In this document: positions 23,848-29,912 of the stretch, in pieces
Layout: each line of letters starts with the position of its first letter
Position numbering within the stretch: the stretch's first letter is position 1
NCBI GenBank assembly: GCA_030536565.1
Contig: JAUNPT010000009.1
Span: 1 to 29,912, forward strand
DNA length: 29,912 nucleotides
From: Eubacteriales bacterium
Lineage (GTDB): Bacteria > Bacillota > Clostridia > Lachnospirales > Lachnospiraceae
Direction: 5' to 3'
Translations under genes and position numbers: made by a program
The notes under the pieces: generated by a model
Told to the model about the DNA's origin: nothing
The model's input: only the letters and a program-made list of their open reading frames with translations
The model's database searches: none

Positions 23848-24555
23848 ATGAAAGAAAAAATATATACAATACCGGTTAACGATGCGTTCAGAGAGGACTG
23901 TGAATGTCCTGTATGCCTAATGTATAAGAAGCTGGAGGAGGAGTCAGTGGCTTATACAATGGGACCAAGTTATATGGAGGACGATATTCGGGACAAAACA
24001 GATAGAATGGGATTTTGTCAGAAGCATTTAAAAAAAATATACGAACGGGAAAACCGGCTGGGCTTTGCACTTGTAATGAAAACACATATGGATAGGGTTA
24101 TAATGGAGCTTGAAAAGTGTTCAAAAGAACAGGTTCAGGGTAAATCATTATTTAAGAAGCCGCAGTCCCCACGGTCTGTCGAATATATTCATAAGCTGCA
24201 GGCGCAGTGCTTTGTATGTGACAGGATAGAGAATACATTTATAAGATATGTAGATACAATATTTTATATGTATAGTCACGATGATAATTTTAGAAAAATG
24301 TATGAAAGCTGCAGAGGCTTTTGTACAGAGCATTACGGGCTTTTGATAGAGGAAGCACAAAAAAGGCTGTCGGGCAGTGTGCTGGACAGTTTTATAAGCT
24401 GTACCAACAGGCTGTATCTTGAGAATATGAGGAGAGTACGTGATGATGTTGCGTGGTTTATAAATAAATTTGACCATAAGTATGCCAATGAGCCATGGAG
24501 GAATGCAAAGGATTCTCTTACTCGTGCAATGACAAAGGATTCTTCCATATTATAA
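23848..24555 (+). CDS. DUF6062-like Cys/His-rich protein
   Basis: A 235-residue protein that I assign to the DUF6062 group with moderate confidence. It has two similar halves. The first holds CECPVC (C18, C20, C23) and then GFCQKHL; the second holds CFVCDRIE and then GFCTEHY. This repeat of CxxC followed by CxxxH suggests two zinc sites built from a duplicated unit. No membrane segment or signal peptide is present. GGAG six bases before the ATG. It is 36 bases downstream of cotJC with no terminator between and is closed by a branched terminator, so it may be expressed with cotJABC during sporulation. Function unknown. Confidence 0.7.
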   Translation: MKEKIYTIPVNDAFREDCECPVCLMYKKLEEESVAYTMGPSYMEDDIRDKTDRMGFCQKHLKKIYERENRLGFALVMKTHMDRVIMELEKCSKEQVQGKSLFKKPQSPRSVEYIHKLQAQCFVCDRIENTFIRYVDTIFYMYSHDDNFRKMYESCRGFCTEHYGLLIEEAQKRLSGSVLDSFISCTNRLYLENMRRVRDDVAWFINKFDHKYANEPWRNAKDSLTRAMTKDSSIL

Positions 24556-24560
24556 AAATC

Positions 24561-24622
24561 AGCTTATGTATGAAAATGCCGGACTGGCAGGGATAAATCC
24601 CGTTCATACATAAGCTTTTTTT
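24561..24622 (+). terminator. Bidirectional terminator with branched (three-way) stem
   Basis: AGCTTATGTATGAA (24561-24574) is fully complementary to 24603-24616, followed by a run of T. The 28 bases inside hold two further short hairpins, TGCC/GGCA (24577-24589) and GGGA/TCCC (24590-24601), so the RNA can form a three-way junction. The opposite strand also ends in a T-rich stretch and serves the convergent gene at 24632. Confidence 0.7.
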
Positions 24623-24631
24623 ATAGAAATA

Positions 24632-25711
24632 TCAATAGTTTAATGTGATAAGATATAACGAATATGGCACACGCTCAACAATCCTGTAAGAATAAGAAAG
24701 AGTTGTATCAGAAGCAGTTATTGCTGATTTCAAATCCAATATACTGTTCGAGGTAAATTCAATATACGTTGACCTGTTATTGATACGCTCTGCTATATAA
24801 GAGTCTAACTGTGACTGGGAAGAAATATTTACCAGACCGGCATATTCTGGGTAGGAATATTTTGTTCCGTTTGCAGTGAGTCCGTTGCTCTGGCCCAAAT
24901 CCCATGTATGGTCAATAGCCATATCATTATCGGTAATATTGAAATAAGCGTGGTCAACATCTGTGCCGGGCGAGCCTACAGGGTCATCCCAGGTAACATC
25001 TACATGATACCATTCGTTATCAAGCTTCACAGCATTCCAGATATGCTGCTGGTTTCCTGCAGTACCTGAAATTGTTGTGTTTTCTATCCCCAGTAAATCC
25101 ATAAATGTTTTAAAGGCTTCTGTGTATCCGCTGCATACAGACTTTCCTTTAATCATGGCATCGTAGGCATTGTAAATGGTATCCTCCTGTTCTTCGTACT
25201 CAATATGTGTTACGAGATAATCATGTATAGCTAACTCGTTAGCGCAGTCTGAGTTAAAAGGAGAGGTATAGTCATTAAGCACCTGAATGTATTTGCCATA
25301 AAGCTCTGTCTGACGCGCATTCAGGTGAGAAAGGTTCTGGGTTTTGTGTGCATTAACAATAGCGTAATTGTCCCAGTATGCAAATGAAACAACAGCATTA
25401 AAGCCGTCTTTAACTTTTCTATATTCACAGTGAATCTGGTCTATACCAGGCAGAGTGTTCATCCAGCTTTCAGCATCAATTAAGCTTTCGTCAGTTATAA
25501 GCAGCTGGCAGCTGTTTTCATTTTTTTCCATAGAAGCGATTAAGCTTTGCAGAATCTGGTCAGTAGTTGATACCTTGTTGGCAAATGCAGTGTATGGAAT
25601 TGACTGGGCTTTGGAAGCACTGCCTGTAAAAATTGGAATTGAACATCCATATATAGCAAACATAGCCAATACGCAGATAATAAGAGTGATGGTTTGTTTT
25701 TTGAATTTCAT
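24632..25711 (-). CDS. Transglutaminase-like secreted lipoprotein
   Basis: A 359-residue protein with an N-terminal signal sequence and a probable lipobox cysteine C23 (AIYGCS). The central region is a transglutaminase-like cysteine-protease fold with the expected triad: C193 in KSVCSGYTEAF, H223 in QQHIWNAV and D238 in HVDVTWDDP. Around 120 residues precede it and a C-terminal beta-rich region of about 90 residues follows. Bacterial members cut or cross-link peptide or cell-wall substrates; the substrate is unknown. GGAGG lies just before the ATG at 25711. The small membrane protein gene is 24 bases upstream on the same strand, so the two likely form an operon. Confidence 0.8.
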   Translation of the reverse strand: MKFKKQTITLIICVLAMFAIYGCSIPIFTGSASKAQSIPYTAFANKVSTTDQILQSLIASMEKNENSCQLLITDESLIDAESWMNTLPGIDQIHCEYRKVKDGFNAVVSFAYWDNYAIVNAHKTQNLSHLNARQTELYGKYIQVLNDYTSPFNSDCANELAIHDYLVTHIEYEEQEDTIYNAYDAMIKGKSVCSGYTEAFKTFMDLLGIENTTISGTAGNQQHIWNAVKLDNEWYHVDVTWDDPVGSPGTDVDHAYFNITDNDMAIDHTWDLGQSNGLTANGTKYSYPEYAGLVNISSQSQLDSYIAERINNRSTYIEFTSNSILDLKSAITASDTTLSYSYRIVERVPYSLYLITLNY

Positions 25712-25735
25712 TGAGCCTCCAGGGTTAGTATTTAA

Positions 25736-25966
25736 TTAGTTATTATCATTGTTATTAATCTTGATTGAAACATAGTCTCTGGGAGTGTCGTTATCTATAG
25801 ATGAGAAATCAATCGTGTCAAAATCCTCAAGGTCATCTTCAATTTCGTCCGAAGAAATCCTTTTTTTGTTTTTAAAATGTAACAGGGCAGCGACTGTGGC
25901 AGCAATAGTACCTATTATTGCCGTAAACGCAACATATATTTTAAGGTTTTTATTATTTTTTTCCAT
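25736..25966 (-). CDS. Small acidic single-pass membrane protein
   Basis: A 76-residue protein with a short basic N-terminus (EKNNKNLK), one membrane segment (about residues 9-26, YVAFTAIIGTIAATVAAL), basic residues HFKNKKR just after it and an acidic tail (SSDEIEDDLEDFDTIDFS) ending in Asn/Asp. I do not recognise a family. The ATG at 25966 has GGAG six bases upstream; more distal in-frame ATGs at 25978 and 26059 lack a good site. It precedes the transglutaminase-like gene by 24 bases and may be a membrane partner or regulator of it. Confidence 0.6.
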   Translation of the reverse strand: MEKNNKNLKIYVAFTAIIGTIAATVAALLHFKNKKRISSDEIEDDLEDFDTIDFSSIDNDTPRDYVSIKINNNDNN

Positions 25967-26044
25967 AAACAGCTCCATTCTACGCCTTAAATACAAGACG
26001 GTTTTATAGATATACATATTGTAATACTTATTGGAACAATTGAA

Positions 26045-26073
26045 AAGACAAAAAAGCAAAAGAATGCTATAAT
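26045..26073 (+). promoter_or_regulatory. Extended -10 promoter for the OGG-like glycosylase gene
   Basis: TGCTATAAT at 26065-26073 is an ideal extended -10; AAGACA at 26045-26050 is a partial -35 at 17 bases. Start near 26080, leader about 33 bases. Confidence 0.6.
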
Positions 26074-26112
26074 GCAGGTATTCAATAAGTTATTTAAGAA
26101 TGGAGACCGGCC

Positions 26113-27018
26113 ATGGCAGATTTTACAGTTGATAATATTGTGGATTTTGATTTGGAACAGACACTGGAATGTGGACAAAGCTTCCACTTTGTAAAGATAG
26201 ATGAAAAGGATTATGCACTTACCGCATTTGGACATTTTCTAAGGGTAAGCCAGAAAGGAAGCAGGCTTATTTTTCATAATACAGGCAGGGAAGAGTATTA
26301 TGCAATATGGAAGAACTATTTTGATCTGGGCAGGGATTATAAGAAAATAAAATGTGAGCTGCTTAGTAAGGATAATAAGCTTCGGGAAGCAATTGAAACT
26401 ATGAGCGGTGTCAGGATTATGAATCAGGAATTTTCAGAGCTGCTTATGTCGTTTATTATTTCGCAGAATAAACAGATACCCCATATAAAACAGATAGTGG
26501 CAGAGCTGTCTAAACAGTATGGCCAGTTTAAGGGGACTGTTAATGGTATAGACATGTATGCGTTTCCTACTATAGAAGAAATGTCGGCAATTACAGAGCA
26601 GGATTACAGAGATTGTAAAACAGGCTTTCGTGCGCCATATCTTTTAGATGCTGCATCAAAGCTTTCCCAGAACATATTAGACGAAAATGTTTTAAGGAGT
26701 ATTTCGCCGGAGGAATGTGAAAAACAGCTTTGCCAGATTAAAGGAGTGGGAAGCAAGGTCGCAAACTGCGTTATGCTGTTTGCACTGGGACATAGGAGTG
26801 CATTTCCTGTTGATGTATGGATTAAACGCATAATGGAAGTATTATATTATGAAGGAAGGGATACGCCAAAGGAGAGAATATCAGCATTTGCAAGAGAACA
26901 GTTTGGCTGTCTTGGGGGATATGCACAGCAGTATTTGTTTTATTATGGAAAAACCATGAAGGTAGGTGCTAAAAGGACTATCAGCAGTGAAGCTGTTAAC
27001 AATAAAATTATTAAATAA
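26113..27018 (+). CDS. 8-oxoguanine DNA glycosylase (OGG1 family)
   Basis: A 301-residue bifunctional DNA glycosylase/AP lyase that removes 8-oxoguanine. The N-terminal domain shows the OGG pattern DLEQTLECGQSF; the HhH-GPD domain has the hairpin QIKGVGSKVANCV with catalytic lysine K215 and the following VPVDVW-like FPVDVWIKR with catalytic aspartate D234, matching K249 and D268 of human OGG1. No C-terminal iron-sulfur cluster cysteines are present, which separates it from MutY and Nth. GGAG upstream supports the ATG at 26113. It is a single gene between the divergent small membrane protein and groES. Along with Hsp33 and the CZB receptor it fits an oxidative-stress theme in an anaerobe. Confidence 0.9.
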   Translation: MADFTVDNIVDFDLEQTLECGQSFHFVKIDEKDYALTAFGHFLRVSQKGSRLIFHNTGREEYYAIWKNYFDLGRDYKKIKCELLSKDNKLREAIETMSGVRIMNQEFSELLMSFIISQNKQIPHIKQIVAELSKQYGQFKGTVNGIDMYAFPTIEEMSAITEQDYRDCKTGFRAPYLLDAASKLSQNILDENVLRSISPEECEKQLCQIKGVGSKVANCVMLFALGHRSAFPVDVWIKRIMEVLYYEGRDTPKERISAFAREQFGCLGGYAQQYLFYYGKTMKVGAKRTISSEAVNNKIIK

Positions 27019-27062
27019 ATATTATGAAAGTGTAAAAACCTTCATATATTTAGAAATAGCTG

Positions 27063-27091
27063 TTGACAAACAAATAGCTGAGTGATATTTT
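27063..27091 (+). promoter_or_regulatory. Sigma-A promoter of groES-groEL
   Basis: Perfect TTGACA at 27063-27068, a 17-base spacer ending in TGA and TATTTT at 27086-27091. The predicted start near 27098 puts the CIRCE operator right at the start of the transcript. Confidence 0.75.
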
Positions 27092-27104
27092 AATTGTATT
27101 GAAA

Positions 27105-27131
27105 TTAGCACTCATAAGAAAAGAGTGCTAA
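27105..27131 (+). promoter_or_regulatory. CIRCE operator (HrcA binding site)
   Basis: TTAGCACTC, nine bases, then GAGTGCTAA: a perfect match to the CIRCE inverted repeat. HrcA binds it to repress chaperone genes until heat shock titrates the GroE-dependent repressor. The hrcA gene is not in this window. Confidence 0.97.
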
Positions 27132-27159
27132 CAAATGGATTTGAATAAGGAGGCTTATT

Positions 27160-27444
27160 ATGAAATTAGTACCATTAGGAGACAGAGTTGTAATTAAGGC
27201 TTTAATTGCTGAAGAAACTACTAAGTCAGGCATTGTATTGCCAGGACAGGCTAAGGAAAAACCACAGCAGGCAGAGGTTGTTGCAGTTGGACCAGGAGGT
27301 ATGGTAGACGGTAAGGAAGTGACAATGCAGGTTAAGCCAGGGGATAAAGTAATATATTCAAAATATTCAGGAACAGAAGTAAAACTGGAAGACGAAGATA
27401 TGATTATCGTTAAGCAGTCAGATATTCTTGCAATTATAGAATAA
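27160..27444 (+). CDS. groES: GroES co-chaperonin
   Basis: A 94-residue Cpn10 of normal length. It opens with LVPLGDRVVIKA, has the mobile loop around EETTKSGIVLPG that contacts GroEL, and the roof/base strands AEVVAVGPGG and GDKVIYSKYSGTEVK. It forms the lid of the GroEL cage. AAGGAGG before the ATG. First gene of the CIRCE-controlled operon; groEL follows after 72 bases with no terminator. Confidence 0.98.
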   Translation: MKLVPLGDRVVIKALIAEETTKSGIVLPGQAKEKPQQAEVVAVGPGGMVDGKEVTMQVKPGDKVIYSKYSGTEVKLEDEDMIIVKQSDILAIIE

Positions 27445-27516
27445 ATTACACATTAAATGAATTGGTAATGATTATATAAATTTAAGTTGAAGAATTAATT
27501 TGGAGGAATCAAAATC

Positions 27517-29139
27517 ATGGCAAAGGAAATTAAATATGGCATTGAAGCCAGAAAAGCTTTAGAAGAAGGCGTTAACAAGCTTGCGAATACAGTAAGGGTT
27601 ACATTGGGACCTAAGGGACGTAATGTTGTTCTTGATAAATCATATGGTGCACCTCTTATAACTAACGATGGTGTTACAATTGCAAAGGATATTGAGTTAG
27701 AAGATTCATTTGAAAATATGGGCGCTCAGCTTGTAAAGGAAGTTGCTACAAAGACTAATGATGTGGCAGGTGATGGTACAACAACAGCTACAGTCCTTGC
27801 ACAGGCAATGGTTAATGCTGGTATGAAGAATTTAGCAGCAGGAGCTAATCCAATTATCTTAAGAAGAGGTATGAGAAAGGCAACAGACTGTGCAGTAGAG
27901 GCAATTGCAAAGATGAGCCAGAAGGTTAATGGAAAAGACCAGATTGCAAAGGTTGCAGCAATTTCTGCAGGAGACAGGGAAGTAGGCCAGATGGTAGCTG
28001 ATGCTATGGAAAAGGTTTCTAACGATGGCGTTATAACAATCGAGGAATCAAAGACTATGAAGACAGAGCTTGACCTTGTAGAAGGAATGCAGTTTGACAG
28101 AGGATACATTTCAGCATATATGGCAACAGATATGGATAAGATGGAAGCAACACTTGACAATCCATATATTCTTATTACAGATAAGAAGATTTCAAATATT
28201 CAGGAAATTCTTCCAGTACTGGAGCAAATTGTACAGAGCGGCGCTAAGCTTTTAATTATTGCTGAGGACGTTGAAGGCGAAGCATTGACTACTCTTATTG
28301 TCAACAAGTTAAGAGGAACATTTAATGTAGTTGCAGTTAAGGCACCAGGCTATGGCGACAGACGTAAGGAAATGCTTAAGGATATAGCAATTCTTACAGG
28401 CGGTCAGGTAATTTCAGAAGAATTAGGGCTGGAGTTAAAGGATACAACAATTGAAATGCTTGGAAGAGCTAAGTCAGTTAAGGTTCAGAAAGAAAATACA
28501 GTAATTGTTGATGGCGAAGGAGCCAAGGAAGATATTGATGCAAGAGTTGCTCAGATTAAAGCACAGCTTGAAGAGACAACATCAGACTTTGATAAGGAGA
28601 AGTTACAGGAAAGACTTGCAAAGCTTGCAGGTGGTGTGGCAGTTATCAGAGTAGGTGCTGCAACTGAAACAGAAATGAAGGAAGCAAAGCTTCGTATGGA
28701 GGACGCACTTAATGCAACGAGAGCTGCTGTTGAGGAAGGTGTAATCTCAGGCGGCGGTTCAGCTTATATACATGCAGCTAAGAAGGTTTCAGAGCTTGCT
28801 AAGACACTTACCGGAGATGAAAAAACTGGCGCAGAAATCATTTTAAAGGCACTTGAGGCTCCATTGTTCCATATTGCATATAATGCAGGCCTTGAAGGTG
28901 CAGTAATTATAAATAAAGTAAGAGAATCAGAAGCAGGAACAGGCTTTGATGCTCTTAATGGTGAATATGTAAATATGATAGAAGCAGGCATTCTTGACCC
29001 AGCTAAGGTTACAAGAAGTGCATTACAGAATGCAACAAGCGTAGCTTCTACATTACTCACAACAGAATCAGTAGTTGCAGCAATTAAGGAAGACGCACCA
29101 GCAATGCCAGCTCCAGGAATGGGCGGAATGGGAATGTAA
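27517..29139 (+). CDS. groEL: GroEL chaperonin
   Basis: A 540-residue Cpn60, full length. Recognisable parts include TVRVTLGPKGRNVVLDKS, the nucleotide-binding DGVTIAKDIELED and AGDGTTTATVLAQ (with the ATPase aspartate and TTT), the apical segment and EEGVISGGGSAY near the C-terminal equatorial domain. It ends with the Gly/Met-rich tail PAPGMGGMGM. TTGGAGGAAT upstream supports the ATG at 27517. It is the second gene of the groE operon and is followed by a strong terminator. Confidence 0.99.
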   Translation: MAKEIKYGIEARKALEEGVNKLANTVRVTLGPKGRNVVLDKSYGAPLITNDGVTIAKDIELEDSFENMGAQLVKEVATKTNDVAGDGTTTATVLAQAMVNAGMKNLAAGANPIILRRGMRKATDCAVEAIAKMSQKVNGKDQIAKVAAISAGDREVGQMVADAMEKVSNDGVITIEESKTMKTELDLVEGMQFDRGYISAYMATDMDKMEATLDNPYILITDKKISNIQEILPVLEQIVQSGAKLLIIAEDVEGEALTTLIVNKLRGTFNVVAVKAPGYGDRRKEMLKDIAILTGGQVISEELGLELKDTTIEMLGRAKSVKVQKENTVIVDGEGAKEDIDARVAQIKAQLEETTSDFDKEKLQERLAKLAGGVAVIRVGAATETEMKEAKLRMEDALNATRAAVEEGVISGGGSAYIHAAKKVSELAKTLTGDEKTGAEIILKALEAPLFHIAYNAGLEGAVIINKVRESEAGTGFDALNGEYVNMIEAGILDPAKVTRSALQNATSVASTLLTTESVVAAIKEDAPAMPAPGMGGMGM

Positions 29140-29166
29140 TGCGTATATTATAAGCGCTGCGTAATA

Positions 29167-29220
29167 AAAAACAGGAGGGGACAGATGAAAGCAAGCTTTC
29201 ATCTGTCTTCTCCTGTTTTT
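29167..29220 (+). terminator. Strong intrinsic terminator of groES-groEL
   Basis: Bases 29167-29192 pair with 29195-29220 almost perfectly (two G-U pairs in the middle), giving a stem of up to 26 bp that begins with five A and ends in five T. It can work on either strand. Confidence 0.85.
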
Positions 29221-29318
29221 GAAAATCGAAGATTTTCTGGCATTTAATGGGGGTTCGTAGTATATGTGTTACCGTAAGCGCACCAGCGAAGCGGAGTGTG
29301 TGTTCCCCTTGCAAAACC
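29221..29318. other. Structured intergenic stretch after groEL
   Basis: A short hairpin GAAAATC/GATTTTC (29221-29237, three-base loop) directly follows the groEL terminator. Further on, a GC-rich region (about 29275-29304) contains CGCACCAGCGAAGCGGA, able to fold as CGCAC/GTGTG with inner CC/GG and GC/GC pairs around GAA. It is visibly richer in G and C than its surroundings and has no coding frame. It may be a dispersed intergenic repeat or a small structured RNA; neither can be shown here. Confidence 0.35.
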
Positions 29319-29374
29319 TCTAATAATATGTCACAATGGACATAACAAAATTACAAAGAAAAGGAAACGGTCAC

Positions 29375-29905
29375 ATGGAAAATTTACCAGTAGAATATTT
29401 AATAAAAGCTAAGCCGCCAAAGAGTGCGCTTGCATTTAAAATTATAATGACAGCTGCATGTATAGCATCAGCCCTGACGATTCCTTCAATGCTTGTATGG
29501 GGCTTCTTCCTCACAATAATATTAGTAGTGTTCACAGTGTTCCTTTTCAGATATTACGATATGGAATACGAATATTCGCTTATGGCGGAATCTCTTACAA
29601 TTGACCGCATTACGTCACAGTCATCAAGAAGAAGATGCGGTGTTTATGATATATCTAAGGCGACGCTGGTTGCAAGACCAGATTCTCAGGACGCATTAAG
29701 GCTGTCACACCAGAATTTAAGGAATGCAGACTATACGTCTAATGTACCTGAGAACAGAGATAAAGCGGTGGTTATCCATACATATGACGAGAACAATGAG
29801 TTAGTAAGAATATTTATAGAACCTAACGACGCATTGCTGGAAGCAATAGGAAATACAGCTCCAAAATCAGCGTTTAAAATAGAGCCTGTGAATGTATTGA
29901 AATAA
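29375..29905 (+). CDS. Unknown membrane protein (possibly DUF6106-like)
   Basis: A 176-residue protein with two adjacent membrane segments (about residues 22-40 and 41-57, the second VWGFFLTIILVVFTVFLF), a short N-terminal cytosolic part and a cytosolic C-terminal domain of about 110 residues. The C-terminal domain begins YYDMEYEYSLMAESLTIDRI and looks like a beta-rich PH-like module. I am unsure of the family; a DUF6106 assignment is a guess. The ATG at 29375 is preceded by AAGGAAA at about ten bases; the in-frame ATG at 29336 has no ribosome binding site. It stands alone after the groE terminator. Confidence 0.6.
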   Translation: MENLPVEYLIKAKPPKSALAFKIIMTAACIASALTIPSMLVWGFFLTIILVVFTVFLFRYYDMEYEYSLMAESLTIDRITSQSSRRRCGVYDISKATLVARPDSQDALRLSHQNLRNADYTSNVPENRDKAVVIHTYDENNELVRIFIEPNDALLEAIGNTAPKSAFKIEPVNVLK

Positions 29906-29912
29906 ATAATAA

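Noticed and set aside
27018..27060. Weak inverted repeat after the glycosylase gene
   Set aside because: Only about six pairs with a large loop and no T tract; not called as a terminator.
27726..28160. 144-codon open frame on the minus strand inside groEL
   Set aside because: It is antisense to a highly conserved gene, has no ribosome binding site and an odd Ser/Ile-rich composition typical of a shadow frame.
29240..29275. tRNA-like GGTTCG segment
   Set aside because: No acceptor stem, anticodon arm or full T arm can be folded around it.

Overview
The window is a low-GC, densely packed chromosomal segment from an anaerobic Firmicute. It most resembles the Lachnospiraceae (Clostridia): AGGAGG-type ribosome binding sites, strong extended -10 promoters, a cotJABC spore-coat operon, a DUF6062 gene, a CIRCE-controlled groES-groEL operon, and methionine aminopeptidase carrying a SEC-C motif. 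The genus cannot be named from the sequence alone. A cytosolic chemoreceptor and a FliD-like protein suggest a motile lineage, and cotJABC suggests a spore former. No rRNA, tRNA, CRISPR array, insertion sequence or prophage is visible, and no gap between genes exceeds about 300 bases.

Layout. 1-2284: a carrier-protein module made of a 5'-truncated adenylating enzyme, a fold-type III PLP decarboxylase overlapping it, and a stand-alone acyl carrier protein with its own promoter. 2288-3764: a FliD C-terminal-like protein with its own promoter and a SEC-C protein, closed by a 19-bp terminator hairpin. 3803-4483 (-): an unknown two-pass membrane protein. 4650-6850: methyltransferase, Hsp33 and a shikimate-kinase-like protein. 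6843-11370: promoter, GlnRS, DUF2225 protein and LtaS-like sulfatase in one tight operon. 11416-11803: cold-shock gene with promoter and terminator. 11881-16527: polytopic membrane protein, P-type ATPase and MATE exporter. 16534-17559 (-): an orphan ABC substrate-binding lipoprotein. 17703-20050: PHP phosphoesterase and soluble CZB chemoreceptor. 20113-22690: CBS/DRTGG-type pyrophosphatase and methionine aminopeptidase. 22747-24622: cotJA-cotJB-cotJC, DUF6062 gene and a branched terminator. 24632-25966 (-): a transglutaminase-like lipoprotein and a small acidic membrane protein. 26045-27018: OGG1-type glycosylase. 27063-29220: groES-groEL with promoter, CIRCE and terminator. 29221-29905: a structured intergenic stretch and a small membrane protein.

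Most of the window is housekeeping, stress-response and envelope genes. The best candidate for an undescribed system is the left edge. An amino-acid-activating enzyme, a LysA-fold decarboxylase and a free carrier protein could together activate an amino acid, load it on the carrier and decarboxylate it there. This logic is known from butirosin biosynthesis (BtrJ/BtrI/BtrK), but here an adenylation enzyme stands in place of the ATP-grasp ligase. The module is cut by the window edge, so its upstream partners are unseen.
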